NCBI RefSeq assembly: GCF_004138295.1
Contig: NZ_SCFM01000004.1
Span: 372,001-436,000, forward strand
DNA: 64,000 nt
From: Ectobacillus funiculus
GTDB taxonomy: Bacteria > Bacillota > Bacilli > Bacillales > Bacillaceae_G
Reading direction: 5' to 3'
Positions 11,734 to 20,588 of the stretch are shown piece after piece. Both the position numbers and the translations under genes were made by a program. The first letter of the stretch is position 1; the number at the start of each line of letters is the position of its first letter. The notes under the pieces were generated by a model. It worked only from the letters and a program-made list of their open reading frames with translations. It was not told where the DNA came from and did no database searches.

Positions 11734-12015
11734 CTAAGAAGAAAAATCAAAGTAATTCCGTTTCAATAGCCGTGGCTTCGCCATCAGTTCCGCATATGTT
11801 AGCTGTTTCTCCAGCTGCTTGGTATTGATAAGAAACAGCTGATCCTCAATCTTCTTCACCGTTTCCTCTGTCTGATACTCCATCCCACAGTCATCACAGC
11901 AAACACAAGGCGTCTCCGTAATCCCTATCGTCTTCGTCCCGTCCGGCAGTTCCCAAAACACGGTGTTGCCGCTATCTCTCGCGTGCTCTGAACCACACCA
12001 CTCACATACTGGCAT
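11734..12015 (-). CDS. yokU: YokU-family zinc-finger-like protein of the kam locus
   Basis: This 93-residue protein carries two CxxC pairs (CEWC near the N-terminus, CDDC near residue 41), suggesting a small metal-binding fold, and ends in the family-typical LKRNYFDF. It matches Bacillus YokU. The gene starts 3 bp after the kamA stop, with GGAGGAGTAGGAG upstream, so it is the second gene of the kamA-yokU unit. Its biochemical role is unknown. Position suggests a part in lysine/beta-lysine metabolism. Confidence 0.85.
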   Translation of the reverse strand: MPVCEWCGSEHARDSGNTVFWELPDGTKTIGITETPCVCCDDCGMEYQTEETVKKIEDQLFLINTKQLEKQLTYAELMAKPRLLKRNYFDFSS

Positions 12016-12018
12016 CTC

Positions 12019-13428
12019 CTACTCCTCCTTATCCTTGCCTTCGCTTAGCTTCTTCATCTGCGCCTGAAACTTCTTCTCCTTCAACTGATCGCGCTTTTCA
12101 CGTTTATCCTTCAAGGAAGAGTGCTCTGGATTTGCCTCATACTGCTTGCGACGGTCTAAACGCTGCAGCCCCTCCGGCACAAGGTTAGGCTTTACATCAT
12201 TCATGAGACCAGCGATGCCGATATTCGATTTTTTCTCCGCATAATCTGGATAAACTTCACCGAAATATCCTTCCGCACGACCTGGCACATAGTTCTCGGG
12301 CTCTGGATACGTGGTGATGACGCCCTCAAAATTGCGGAGTACCACTTTATCGGGACTTTGGGCGATTAAATAATTCGGCTGTACCGCAATCTTGCCTCCG
12401 CCGCCAGGAGCATCAATGACGAAAGTTGGCACAGCATAACCAGACGTATGCCCTCGCAACCCTTCAATAATTTCCAAGCCTTTTGAAACTGGAGCGCGAA
12501 AATGACTGATACCCTCTGATAAATCGCATTGATAAATGTAATACGGGCGAACACGAATTTTGACGAGATCGTGCATCAATTTTTTCATAATCGCTACACT
12601 ATCATTAATTCCTGCTAGAATAACAGCCTGATTACCAAGAGGCACACCTGCGTTTGCGAGCATCTCACAAGCTCTTTTGGATTCCTCTGTAATCTCAATG
12701 GATGTGTTGAAGTGTGTGTTCAGCCAAATCGGATGATATTTCTTGAGGATATTACAAAGATTTTCTGTGATGCGCTGAGGAAAGACCACCGGTGCTCTTG
12801 TACCAATGCGAATAATTTCGACATGAGGAATGGCACGCAGATTCTTTAAAATATATTCTAAAATATTATCATTGATTAATAGTCCGTCACCGCCGGAAAT
12901 TAATACATCTCGCACCTGCGTCGTGTTACGGATATAGTTAATCGCATCATCCAGCTGCTTTTTCGGCACACCCATACCAATTTGTCCGCTAAAGCGGCGG
13001 CGTGTACAATATCGGCAATACATCGAGCATTGGTTTGTCACGAGAAACAAGACGCGATCCGGATAACGATGCGTTAGCCCAGGCGTTGGAGAGTCCTCAT
13101 CCTCCCCAAGCGGATCTTCTTGGTCATATTTTGTCTTGTAGAGCTCCTTCGCAATCGGAACGGATTGCATCCGAATTGGACAACGATGATCATCTGGATT
13201 CATAAGGGAGGCGTAATAGGGTGTAATATTAAGAGGGATGGTTTTTGTAGAAATTTTAACTCCCTCCTCCTCATCTGGTGTTAGATTAATTACCTTCTTT
13301 AAATCCTCTAATGTTTTGATTGTATTCGTTAATTGCCAAATCCAATCATTCCACTGCTCCTCGGTTACATCCTTCCATAGTTCAATATCCTGCCAATGAC
13401 GCTTTGGTTTATATATATCGTGCAGCAT
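12019..13428 (-). CDS. kamA: L-lysine 2,3-aminomutase
   Basis: This 469-residue radical SAM enzyme converts L-lysine to L-beta-lysine using PLP. The radical SAM cluster motif CSMYCRYC gives C134, C138 and C141. The PLP lysine is K346 in PGGGGKIAVQ. A preceding block, GLTHRYPDRVLFLVTNQC, is typical of the KamA family. The C-terminal 60 residues are a charged, lysine-rich tail. The start has GGGGGAGA upstream. It is transcribed with yokU from a near-perfect sigma-54 promoter 38 bp upstream of the ATG, in keeping with the KamR-activated kam locus of the B. cereus group. YodP would acetylate its product. Confidence 0.96.
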   Translation of the reverse strand: MLHDIYKPKRHWQDIELWKDVTEEQWNDWIWQLTNTIKTLEDLKKVINLTPDEEEGVKISTKTIPLNITPYYASLMNPDDHRCPIRMQSVPIAKELYKTKYDQEDPLGEDEDSPTPGLTHRYPDRVLFLVTNQCSMYCRYCTRRRFSGQIGMGVPKKQLDDAINYIRNTTQVRDVLISGGDGLLINDNILEYILKNLRAIPHVEIIRIGTRAPVVFPQRITENLCNILKKYHPIWLNTHFNTSIEITEESKRACEMLANAGVPLGNQAVILAGINDSVAIMKKLMHDLVKIRVRPYYIYQCDLSEGISHFRAPVSKGLEIIEGLRGHTSGYAVPTFVIDAPGGGGKIAVQPNYLIAQSPDKVVLRNFEGVITTYPEPENYVPGRAEGYFGEVYPDYAEKKSNIGIAGLMNDVKPNLVPEGLQRLDRRKQYEANPEHSSLKDKREKRDQLKEKKFQAQMKKLSEGKDKEE

Positions 13429-13465
13429 GAATTCTCCCCCTTTGTTGCGCTCTTATCTATACCTA

Positions 13466-13481
13466 AGCAAAAACTGTGCCA
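13466..13481 (-). promoter_or_regulatory. Sigma-54 (-24/-12) promoter of kamA-yokU
   Basis: The minus strand reads TGGCACAGTTTTTGCT, matching TGGCAC-N5-TTGCW exactly with GG/GC spacing. It lies 38 bp upstream of the kamA ATG, predicting a transcript start near 13455. Confidence 0.85.
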
Positions 13482-13563
13482 AAGCTTTGATTCGTTACTA
13501 AATATTAAAAGTCGGAACATTCATCTACTTTCTTTATATGAAAGGAGCAAGCACTAGGTGAAA

Positions 13564-13595
13564 CTGAAAAAGCCGTCTAAAGACGGCTTTTTCAG
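13564..13595. terminator. Perfect bidirectional hairpin terminator
   Basis: CTGAAAAAGCCGTCT and its exact complement are separated by two bases, giving a 14-15 bp stem with A/T tracts inside the arms. It lies upstream of the kamA promoter and would stop transcripts coming from kamR. Confidence 0.75.
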
Positions 13596-13611
13596 GCTAA
13601 TTAGATTATAT

Positions 13612-13667
13612 GCATTCCGGTCGAATGCCCAATTTTAGGCACTTTAATGCCTATTTTTTGGCATGCC
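13612..13667. promoter_or_regulatory. Cluster of GGCA/TGCC dyads, putative KamR enhancer sites
   Basis: Three dyads lie in 56 bp: GCATTC-N5-GAATGC (13612-13628), TAGGCA-N6-TGCCTA (13636-13653) and GGCATGCC (13660-13667). They lie about 155-215 bp upstream of the predicted sigma-54 transcript start, where bacterial enhancer-binding proteins usually bind. Confidence 0.5.
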
Positions 13668-13696
13668 TGTTTGTTTTCCGATCTGAAGCATCCTCT

Positions 13697-13855
13697 TTAG
13701 ACCGGGAGACTTCCATGATACCTTTTCATATACTGAAACAATTCTGTCTTATCTTTAGGAACCGGAGTATTTGACACAAGAGCATTACTTTCAATCAAAC
13801 ATTGAAATACTTCCATAATCCACGGTTTATCTAAATGAGAAATTCGCAAAATCTA
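13697..13855 (-). pseudogene. Coding-like remnant between two terminators
   Basis: The minus-strand frame between stops reads naturally as protein: ISHLDKPWIMEVFQCLIESN, then a region ending FQYMKRYHGSLPV and TAA at 13697-13699. It has no ribosome binding site before the internal ATG and only about 50 codons, and it is bracketed by hairpins at 13564-13595 and 13858-13893. I cannot identify the family. It may be the C-terminal end of a lost gene. Confidence 0.35.
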
Positions 13856-13857
13856 GA

Positions 13858-13893
13858 AAGGGATCTCTTGAATTGCCCAAGAGATCCCTTTTT
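13858..13893. terminator. Bidirectional terminator after kamR
   Basis: AAGGGATCTCTTG/CAAGAGATCCCTT stem with T-runs on either side. It lies 28 bp beyond the kamR stop. Confidence 0.8.
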
Positions 13894-13920
13894 GATAACG
13901 ATTCTATCTGCTTAGCCCTA

Positions 13921-15294
13921 TTATTCGGCAGCCTGTCGATGTTTTTGCAGTTTATATTGCAGCGTTTGTCTCGGTATATCCAGCAGTCTTGCTGCTTGCA
14001 TCATATTTCCATCTGTTTGCAGCAGCGCTTGCTCAATCAGCCGTTCCTCTGTTTCACGCAGTGTTTCACGCAAAGATGTTATATTCAGAACCCTATGAAC
14101 CCGGGAAAATGAATAGGGTAAATGCTCCATTTTAATCGTTGAATCATCCGTCATAATCATTGCATGTTCCATAACATGCTTCAATTCCCTCACATTCCCT
14201 GGCCAATGATAGTAAAGAAGGAGTTGTTTTACAGAGGCATCAAAACCTTTCATCTGCTTTCCAAGCTTATTATTATTGTGACGCAAGAAATGATGTGCCA
14301 GCAGGAGAATGTCGCCCGTTCGTTCCCGAAGCGGTGGAATGCATAGTGAAAAAACATTTAACCGATAGTATAAATCAGCTCGCAGCGTCCGATTTTCTAT
14401 ACATCGTTCAGGATGCTCATTCATTGCCGCCATCACCCGGACATCAACCTTCCTTGTTTTTTGACCGCCAATGCGGCGAACCATACCATCCTCCAATACG
14501 CGTAGCAGCTTCGCTTGTAAATTAAGCGGCATCGAATTGATCTCATCAAGCAGCAGCGTTCCACCATCGGCAAGTTCAAATAATCCAGCTCGGTCTATTG
14601 CTCCCGTGTAACTTCCTTTTGCTGTTCCAAATAGAATTCCCTCGAGCAATGACTCTGGCAAGGCTGCGCAGTTTTGGGCAATTAAAGGCTTTGATTTACG
14701 GAGAGATGTCTCATGAATCGCATGCACAAATAGCTCCTTTCCAGTTCCCGTCTCACCATATAACAGCACGGATGCATCAGTCGGCGCTACTCGTTTTGCT
14801 AAACGCTTTGTTTCTAAAAAGTGTGGATCCTCCGTCAAAATCTGTTCAAATGTTATTGCATTATGCTGTTTATCTTCTACAATTGTTCTCTTTCTGCTCC
14901 ATTGCAGCTCTACAATCTTATCTGTCAGCTTCTGAATAGCTGAATAATCCTTTGCAATTTCAACAGCCCCAGTTACCCGGCCTTCAACTAAAATAGGAAT
15001 CGTACTATTTACAGTACAAACCTCCAGACCGCTGCGATTTTGGTAACGCTGTGCCTGCTGTAATATCGGACGCTTTGTTTCCAGCACCATAAGAAGCGTA
15101 CTCGTCTCCTTTGTTAAAGATGGAAACGCCTCTAATACGTGCTTTCCAAGCACATCTTCTATCCTTGTTCCATCATGCTTGGCAGCAGCAGCATTATAAA
15201 AAATCGTAAAGCCATTCTCGTCTACTGCATGAACCGCTTCATCAATACCGCTTAGTATTGCTTCCATCATTTCCTTTGTAAACGATGCAGGCAC
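13921..15294 (-). CDS. kamR: Sigma-54-dependent activator of the kam locus
   Basis: This is a 457-residue enhancer-binding protein. A PAS domain occupies roughly residues 10-120 ([15 protein letters not shown]). The AAA+ domain (about 155-380) has Walker A GETGTGKE, the sigma-54 contact loop GSYTGA (a GAFTGA variant), Walker [10 protein letters not shown] and the arginine-finger region [13 protein letters not shown] Fis-type helix-turn-helix closes the protein ([20 protein letters not shown]). The frame is open to an ATG at 15324, but the GTG at 15292-15294 has AAGGGGGG with ideal spacing and was chosen. It ends the yodT-yodP operon and precedes kamA, whose promoter is of sigma-54 type. In B. 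thuringiensis the KamR protein activates this locus; the PAS ligand here is unknown. Confidence 0.88.
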   Translation of the reverse strand: MPASFTKEMMEAILSGIDEAVHAVDENGFTIFYNAAAAKHDGTRIEDVLGKHVLEAFPSLTKETSTLLMVLETKRPILQQAQRYQNRSGLEVCTVNSTIPILVEGRVTGAVEIAKDYSAIQKLTDKIVELQWSRKRTIVEDKQHNAITFEQILTEDPHFLETKRLAKRVAPTDASVLLYGETGTGKELFVHAIHETSLRKSKPLIAQNCAALPESLLEGILFGTAKGSYTGAIDRAGLFELADGGTLLLDEINSMPLNLQAKLLRVLEDGMVRRIGGQKTRKVDVRVMAAMNEHPERCIENRTLRADLYYRLNVFSLCIPPLRERTGDILLLAHHFLRHNNNKLGKQMKGFDASVKQLLLYYHWPGNVRELKHVMEHAMIMTDDSTIKMEHLPYSFSRVHRVLNITSLRETLRETEERLIEQALLQTDGNMMQAARLLDIPRQTLQYKLQKHRQAAE

Positions 15295-15345
15295 CTCTCT
15301 CCCCCCTTGCTTAACATTTGGCATATACCATACCGAATGTTCGGT

Positions 15346-16191
15346 TTATTGTGATAAATCCTTTGCCCAAACGTTCATATCCTCCATTTTATCGAAAATA
15401 TAACAGTTATTTACCAGTCTTCCTGTATAGGAATAACCAATTTGATAAAATGCTGCATTCATACCATAAGACAAAGCTCTCGCAATTGTATATGCACAGT
15501 AGATATGCCGCATGCATAACTCCTTCTCAAGCGCAATTAACAGCTGCTTCATCAATCCATGTTTACGGAACTCCAAAATTGTGGCACAATTTGTCAATTC
15601 TGCATTTCCCTGCAAGCAATTCATTTCAGCTGACGCAGTACTAACAATTTGATCGTTCGCTGTATACACATAGTAGATCGTATCTTCCCGCATCGTTTTT
15701 TGAATATACTCAGGGCTATCGAGTGGGGTCGGGTATACTTGAAACACATGTCTAAATAGCTGTGCAAGCGCCTCTGCATCCTTCTCGGTTGCAAGACGAA
15801 GCACAAAGGAGGGAGGGACCTCTTTTGCCTTCGTATCCTGCTGCGCTTTCACATTACGGACAATCTCATCCTCTTGCATCCAAAACATGCTGTTTCTTCT
15901 ATCGTTTTTTCGATATTTGGTGAAAAAATAGGCAGCCTGCCCTTGAAAATAGAGGGGAATGATGGCTTCAAGCGTGTATCCGCTTGAGATGAGAGAAGAA
16001 AAGTGCTCGTGTTTTCCTTTTAGAATAAGTTTAGAAAGGCTATGCCGCTCTGCCAATTGCTCCGTTCGATTAATAATCTCCTGTAAATTTCCTGTATATG
16101 CATCGACTCGAATCCGTTCATTAAAGTAGTCCAGCACTCCTTCTATCGTGTAGTTCCTTCCCTGCTCTGAGAAAGATTCATAATACTTCAT
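15346..16191 (-). CDS. yodP: Beta-lysine N-acetyltransferase (YodP/AblB family)
   Basis: This 281-residue GNAT-fold enzyme has its acetyl-CoA-binding half at about 145-281 (LRLATEKDAEALAQLFR, then FRKHGLMKQLLIALE). The family partner AblB acetylates the beta-lysine made by KamA to N6-acetyl-beta-lysine, which can serve as an osmolyte or a degradation intermediate. The ATG overlaps the yodQ stop as ATGA, so translation is coupled; the longer TTG start in the same frame was rejected. The neighbouring aminotransferase and CoA-transferase genes favour degradation as the role here. Confidence 0.88.
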   Translation of the reverse strand: MKYYESFSEQGRNYTIEGVLDYFNERIRVDAYTGNLQEIINRTEQLAERHSLSKLILKGKHEHFSSLISSGYTLEAIIPLYFQGQAAYFFTKYRKNDRRNSMFWMQEDEIVRNVKAQQDTKAKEVPPSFVLRLATEKDAEALAQLFRHVFQVYPTPLDSPEYIQKTMREDTIYYVYTANDQIVSTASAEMNCLQGNAELTNCATILEFRKHGLMKQLLIALEKELCMRHIYCAYTIARALSYGMNAAFYQIGYSYTGRLVNNCYIFDKMEDMNVWAKDLSQ

Positions 16192-17456
16192 TCCTCCACC
16201 CCGCACCAATCGAGCAGCATGCAGGCGATCATTTCGGCAGCTTCTACCATCTTATCAATTTCTATATACTCATCATGCTGATGTGCAGCCTTCGTTTCTC
16301 CTGGACCAAATACAAGAGTCGGAATATTCGCGACATTTGTAAACAAACCCCCGTCCGTCCCCCATGGAGAGGCTTCGATAATAGGCTCTTCCCCTCGCAC
16401 AAGCGTAAAATTCTGCTTGAGCGTTTGTGCAAGCGGATGCTCCTCTGCGAGCGAACCAGGTACCCATCTTGCGCCAAACCACTCAATCTCAACAGGGTGC
16501 TCCAAAAACCAAGCATCTGCTTCACACAGCTTACGAAACCAATTTTCAAACTCTTGTGTTGCCTCTGCTAATTTCTCATCTGGTGCTACACCGTACCTCC
16601 CTTCTAACACAAGCAAATCAGGCACGGACGATGGCCAATTTCCACCCTTCATTCTGCCAATATTAATCGGAACCGGGATTGGAATAGACTGATAGAGCGG
16701 TTCTTGTATACGTTCATTTCTTATGTTCTCCAGCCTCCGTACATGTTCAATGACAATTATGCTCTTCTCAATCGCGCTTACCCCCTCATAGCGTGTACCG
16801 CCATGTGCGGATTGTCCTTTTACCGTTAGGCGAAACCATAGAGAGCCCTGTTGCTTTGGGAAAATTTTCATATTTGTCGGCTCGGGAATGAGAACACCGT
16901 CAGCTTTGTATCCTCTTATAATGGCAGCCAACGATCCTGCTCCTCCGCTTTCTTCTTCAATTACACTTTGAAAGCATATATCCCCCTTTAAACGAATGCC
17001 GCAGGCAATAATCGCTTCCAGTGCCATAATAAGCGACGTACTTCCTCCCTTCATATCGGTAGCACCACGCCCATAGAGACGATTGCCTTCCACATCCCCT
17101 TTATAAGGATGATACTTCCACTGCTGTTCATCCCCTTCTGGCACTACATCGATATGGCCATTCAGAATGATTGACCTTCCCCCTCCGCTTCCCTTTAATA
17201 CCGCTACAACATTCGGACTGTCAAGAAAGCTGCTTCGCGGCGAGACAAAATAAGGATGCCGCTCTAATTCACGAAAAGATGGTTCCCAAATGTCCAGTTG
17301 CAGCCCAAGCTCCCTTAATTTTTCAATAACGATCGCTTGTGCGCTGCTTTCATTTCCTGACACACTTTTTTCCTGCACAAGTCGTTTTAATAAACGTACT
17401 CCTTGCAATTGATGAGCTTGAATATAGCTTCGCACACTTTTTTTATACTGTTCCAA
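16188..17456 (-). CDS. yodQ: ArgE/DapE/ACY1-family deacylase (YodQ)
   Basis: The protein has about 422 residues and the M20 metallopeptidase pattern: NGHIDVVPEGD and RGATDMKGG supply metal ligands, EEESGG holds the catalytic acidic pair, and the C-terminal histidine region is FGPGETKAAHQHDEYI. It probably removes the acetyl group from an acetylated beta-lysine-derived intermediate. The GTG at 17465 overlaps the ribosome binding site GAGGTG; the TTG at 17456 lies 8 bases after GAGG and was chosen. The gene sits between yodR and yodP with 4-16 bp junctions, in one operon. Confidence 0.88.
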   Translation of the reverse strand: MEQYKKSVRSYIQAHQLQGVRLLKRLVQEKSVSGNESSAQAIVIEKLRELGLQLDIWEPSFRELERHPYFVSPRSSFLDSPNVVAVLKGSGGGRSIILNGHIDVVPEGDEQQWKYHPYKGDVEGNRLYGRGATDMKGGSTSLIMALEAIIACGIRLKGDICFQSVIEEESGGAGSLAAIIRGYKADGVLIPEPTNMKIFPKQQGSLWFRLTVKGQSAHGGTRYEGVSAIEKSIIVIEHVRRLENIRNERIQEPLYQSIPIPVPINIGRMKGGNWPSSVPDLLVLEGRYGVAPDEKLAEATQEFENWFRKLCEADAWFLEHPVEIEWFGARWVPGSLAEEHPLAQTLKQNFTLVRGEEPIIEASPWGTDGGLFTNVANIPTLVFGPGETKAAHQHDEYIEIDKMVEAAEMIACMLLDWCGVEE

Positions 17457-17471
17457 CCGCTTCACCTCATT

Positions 17472-18128
17472 TTAGTCGATTGTACTTAGAGAAGGGCTAA
17501 CAGAAAAAGGGGCCCCCGTATATGTTTGAACATCTGCAATCGTATACGGAGACATTAGTTCTGTTACAAGGAGACCATTCTTTGTTACTTCCATAACAGC
17601 CATATCCGTAATAATGACATGAACACAACCCTTTGATGTCAGCGGCAGTGTACATTCTTTTACAATTTTTGGATTCCCATCTTTATCAACATGGCTCATA
17701 ACCACAATCACACGCTTTGCCTTTTGCGCCAAATCCATTGCGCCGCCAATACCTGGGACTCGTCGGCCTGGCACCATCCAATTTGCCAAATCACCTGTTT
17801 CGCTTACCTGCAGCGATCCAAGAATCGTAATGTCTAACATTCCTCTTCGAATCATGCCAAACGCCGTACAACTGTCAAAATAGCTTGCGCCTGCTATAAC
17901 TGTTGTCGGAAAACCTGCAGCATTGCATAGATGCATATCTTCCTCGCCCTTTACCGGGCTCCGTCCTAGACCAAGAATTCCATTTTCCGCATGGAACATG
18001 ACCTGAAGATCTGCAGGTAAATGATCCGGTACAAGAGAGGGAATACCAATCCCCAAATTTACGATCATCCCATTATGAATTTCCTTTGCAGCTCTTTTTG
18101 CAATCCGATTTCGAACCTCTACTCCCAT
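17472..18128 (-). CDS. yodR: CoA-transferase beta subunit (YodR)
   Basis: The 218-residue protein matches subunit B of succinyl-CoA:3-ketoacid-type CoA transferases. It has the N-terminal VNLGIGIPSLVP block and the catalytic-glutamate region FHAENGILGLG. It forms an enzyme with YodS, encoded immediately upstream, and probably transfers CoA to a keto acid from beta-lysine breakdown. The ATG at 18128 overlaps the end of yodS by 10 bp and was preferred to the GTG at 18134. The exact substrate is inferred from the locus. Confidence 0.9.
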   Translation of the reverse strand: MGVEVRNRIAKRAAKEIHNGMIVNLGIGIPSLVPDHLPADLQVMFHAENGILGLGRSPVKGEEDMHLCNAAGFPTTVIAGASYFDSCTAFGMIRRGMLDITILGSLQVSETGDLANWMVPGRRVPGIGGAMDLAQKAKRVIVVMSHVDKDGNPKIVKECTLPLTSKGCVHVIITDMAVMEVTKNGLLVTELMSPYTIADVQTYTGAPFSVSPSLSTID

Positions 18129-18814
18129 GCCCACTTCCAGTTCACCCCTTCTGAAGGTACAACATAATCCACAAATACCCCCGGTGTTACAATCTCGTCT
18201 GGATCTAATGAGCCAAGCGTTACAATTTCCTCAACCTCAGCGATTGTAATCGTGCCTGCCATGGCCACATGTGGATTCATATTTCGTGCGCTTTTATCAA
18301 ATACAAGATTCCCAAACGGATCTGCCTTCTTCGCATATACAATAGCCACCTCTGCCGTTAAGGCAGTCTCTACAAGATAGCGACGTCCCTCTAAAACAAC
18401 CGTTTGCTTTTTTTCTTCCACTATTGTATCTATACCAACATCAGTCAAAACTCCAGCCAATCCAACTCCACCGGCACGAATCCGTTCCGCAAGCGTTCCT
18501 TGCGGACAAAATTCAATTTGTAGTTTCCCTTCATGGAGAAGCCGTCCCGCATTTGGATTCGAGCCGATGTGAGAGGTAATAATAGAACTTACACGTTCGT
18601 TTGTGATTAAGGGCCCAATGCCGATTTCAGGGAATCCTGTATCATTTCCTATTAGATGCATGTCACGTATTCCTTCTGCTAAAATGGCAGAAATAATTGT
18701 AGGAGGCGATCCAACTCCTCCAAATCCACCAAACATGAGTGTCATACCATCATGAAATAACGTCATCACTTGTTTTACGGTTGTTATCTTTCCAAACGGA
18801 TTTGTTCTCCCCAT
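18119..18814 (-). CDS. yodS: CoA-transferase alpha subunit (YodS)
   Basis: This 231-residue subunit A of a heteromeric 3-oxoacid CoA transferase carries the glycine-rich signature MFGGFGGVGSPPTII near residue 28 and the FDKSARNMNP region near 170. The start ATG has GGGAGGGTAGCG upstream. It overlaps yodR by 10 bp and follows yodT by 5 bp, so the three are co-transcribed. It is expected to act with YodR in the CoA-activation step of the lysine/beta-lysine degradation pathway. Confidence 0.92.
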   Translation of the reverse strand: MGRTNPFGKITTVKQVMTLFHDGMTLMFGGFGGVGSPPTIISAILAEGIRDMHLIGNDTGFPEIGIGPLITNERVSSIITSHIGSNPNAGRLLHEGKLQIEFCPQGTLAERIRAGGVGLAGVLTDVGIDTIVEEKKQTVVLEGRRYLVETALTAEVAIVYAKKADPFGNLVFDKSARNMNPHVAMAGTITIAEVEEIVTLGSLDPDEIVTPGVFVDYVVPSEGVNWKWAWE

Positions 18815-18819
18815 TATCG

Positions 18820-20106
18820 CTACCCTCCCATTACTTCCTGCAGACTCGCATACAACAGCTGCAGCAGTTCATCAATCTCCGCATGCGTAACTGTCAAGGG
18901 CGGCGCAACAAGCACCGCTATCTCTTCTTTTCCATTCCTTCCTGCGACTGCTGGATACAAAAGCAAACCGTATTTTGCCGCTGCTTGAATGAGATGGAAA
19001 CATGGGATAGAAAGCTCCAGTCCTAAGAGAAGCCCTTTTCCACGTACATCTGTAATAATGGGAAACTCCTTTTTAAAATCATGCAATTTTTCTAATAAGT
19101 ATCCCCCCTTTTCAGCAGCGTTTTCTACGAGGCTATAACGTTCAACATACTCTATAACTGCCAGTGAAACTGCTGCTGATAGGGGGTTCGCACTAAAAGT
19201 GTGCCCCGCCATAACAAGCCGTGACCCTTGCAAAATCGGCTCCATCACCCGATCGCTCACTAATGTCGCTGCCATCGGCGCATATCCGGCCGTTAATCCT
19301 TTCCCAAGTGCAATGAGATCAGGAACCACTCCCCAATGTTCCATCGCAAACCATGCTCCTGTTCGACCAAGACCTGTCATAACCTCATCAGCTATAAATA
19401 AAATATCGTAGCGTTCACATATGCTTTTTATGATTTTGTAATAATCCTCAGGTGGGGTAAGTGCTCCGCCAGCAGCACCAACAATCGGCTCTGCTACAAA
19501 CGCCGCAATATGCTCGGAGCCAATTCTCTCTATCTCATTTTCTAATTGCTTGGCACACGCTGTTTGGCAGGAAGGATGCTCCAAACCAAATGGACATCGA
19601 AAGCAATATGGAGGTGGTAAAATGGGGTAATCCTCAAGCAAAGGAGTGAATCTTTGGCGGCGCAGCGGATGACCCGACATCGAAAGCGCACCAATTGTAA
19701 TACCATGATAGCTCATATGACGTGATATAACCTTTTGCTTGCTTGTTATGCCACGTTCTTGATAATGCTGAATCGCGATCTTCATCGCCGTCTCCATCGC
19801 TTCAGTGCCGCTATTTACAAAAAAGCTCCAATTCAAATCACCTGGACTTTTATCGCTTAACGTTTTAGCTAATCTCTCCGCCGCTTCACTCGTAAATTGG
19901 GAGCGGTATACAAACGCTACTTTCTCAGCCTGTTTTGTCATTGCCCCAATTACTTCTTGCACACCATGCCCAATGCTTGCGGTAATAGCTCCAGAAGAAC
20001 CATCTAAATACCGTTTTCCATTCGTATCGTACAAATATATGCCGTTGCCGTGAGAAATAGTCGGATAAGGCTGTCCGACCAACGGCTTAATTAAATATTC
20101 GCGCAT
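18820..20106 (-). CDS. yodT: Class III aminotransferase (YodT)
   Basis: This 428-residue PLP enzyme is of the class III (omega) aminotransferase family. Motifs include VNSGTEAMETAMKIA, the cofactor-contacting DEVMTGLGRTG near residue 240, and the PLP lysine in IALGKGLTAGYAP near 270. An extra cysteine-rich insertion, CFRCPFGLEHPSCQTAC, is present as in the YodT family. It probably transaminates the beta-amino group of an acetylated beta-lysine. It is the first gene of yodT-S-R-Q-P-kamR, with GAGGAATAG before the ATG. No sigma-54 promoter was found upstream, unlike kamA. A sporulation sigma factor is possible by analogy with B. subtilis, but no clear match was seen. Confidence 0.9.
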   Translation of the reverse strand: MREYLIKPLVGQPYPTISHGNGIYLYDTNGKRYLDGSSGAITASIGHGVQEVIGAMTKQAEKVAFVYRSQFTSEAAERLAKTLSDKSPGDLNWSFFVNSGTEAMETAMKIAIQHYQERGITSKQKVISRHMSYHGITIGALSMSGHPLRRQRFTPLLEDYPILPPPYCFRCPFGLEHPSCQTACAKQLENEIERIGSEHIAAFVAEPIVGAAGGALTPPEDYYKIIKSICERYDILFIADEVMTGLGRTGAWFAMEHWGVVPDLIALGKGLTAGYAPMAATLVSDRVMEPILQGSRLVMAGHTFSANPLSAAVSLAVIEYVERYSLVENAAEKGGYLLEKLHDFKKEFPIITDVRGKGLLLGLELSIPCFHLIQAAAKYGLLLYPAVAGRNGKEEIAVLVAPPLTVTHAEIDELLQLLYASLQEVMGG

Positions 20107-20170
20107 CTATTCCTCTCCCCCTCACCCTTCTTCTATCATCTTATGAGAGAAATGTTTGTTTCTTTCATAC

Positions 20171-20217
20171 AAAAAGCCTCCCAAGACTATGTTTTCATAG
20201 TTCTAGAAGGCTTTTTT
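20171..20217. terminator. Hairpin upstream of yodT
   Basis: AAAAAGCCT...AAGACTATG pairs with CATAGTTCT...AGGCTTTTTT. It lies 65-110 bp upstream of yodT and could terminate in either direction or act in the yodT leader. Confidence 0.5.
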
Positions 20218-20256
20218 AGTCACATGCAACATATTATGATACATACCTTTGAAATA

Positions 20257-20388
20257 AAGAAAACTCGCCGATTGGCGAGCCTGCTTTTGGGCCAAGACAG
20301 AGGCGTAGTTGCCCTTATACTTTATTCCTAAAATTTCTCGCTACGTCGAATCGGCATCCAGCTAGAAATTTATACTTTCTTAAAGTGT
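20257..20388 (+). repeat. Interspersed repeat family A, copy 2
   Basis: Full copy beginning AAAGAAAACTCGCCGATTGG and ending TTTATACTTTCTTAAAGTG. It is directly followed by copy 3 in the same direction. Confidence 0.9.
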
Positions 20389-20520
20389 CAAGAAAACTCA
20401 CTGATTGGCGAGCCCTGCCCTTGAGCGAAGACAGAGGACTAGTTGCCCTGATGCTTTCATTCCTAAAATTTCTCGCCGCATCGAACGATTTCCCAGCCAG
20501 AAATTTATACATTTGAGAAT
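20389..20520 (+). repeat. Interspersed repeat family A, copy 3
   Basis: Tandem neighbour of copy 2 with no spacer. It is more diverged (ACTCACTGATTGGCGAG at the left, AGAAATTTATACATTTGAG at the right). Confidence 0.88.
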
Positions 20521-20524
20521 GTAT

Positions 20525-20556
20525 GAAGAAAACCGATTAACATCTTGTTAATCGGT
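20525..20556 (-). terminator. Terminator of the YjcZ-like gene
   Basis: ACCGATTAACA/TGTTAATCGGT stem followed by TTTTC on the minus strand, 33 bp beyond the stop. Confidence 0.75.
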
Positions 20557-20588
20557 CAATAGTGGTTGACGCTCTGCTGATCAGGACA

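Noticed and set aside
13558-13600. Perfect palindrome upstream of kamA as a phage attachment site
   Set aside because: A/T tracts flanking a GC stem are typical of a rho-independent terminator, and no integrase or tRNA gene is near.
20107-20170. Sigma-54 or sigma-E promoter upstream of yodT
   Set aside because: No TGGCAC-N5-TTGC match. CATAAGAT resembles a sigma-E -10, but no acceptable -35 stands at the right distance.
20257-20520. CRISPR-like array from two tandem repeats
   Set aside because: There are only two units without spacers. They are members of the dispersed family A.
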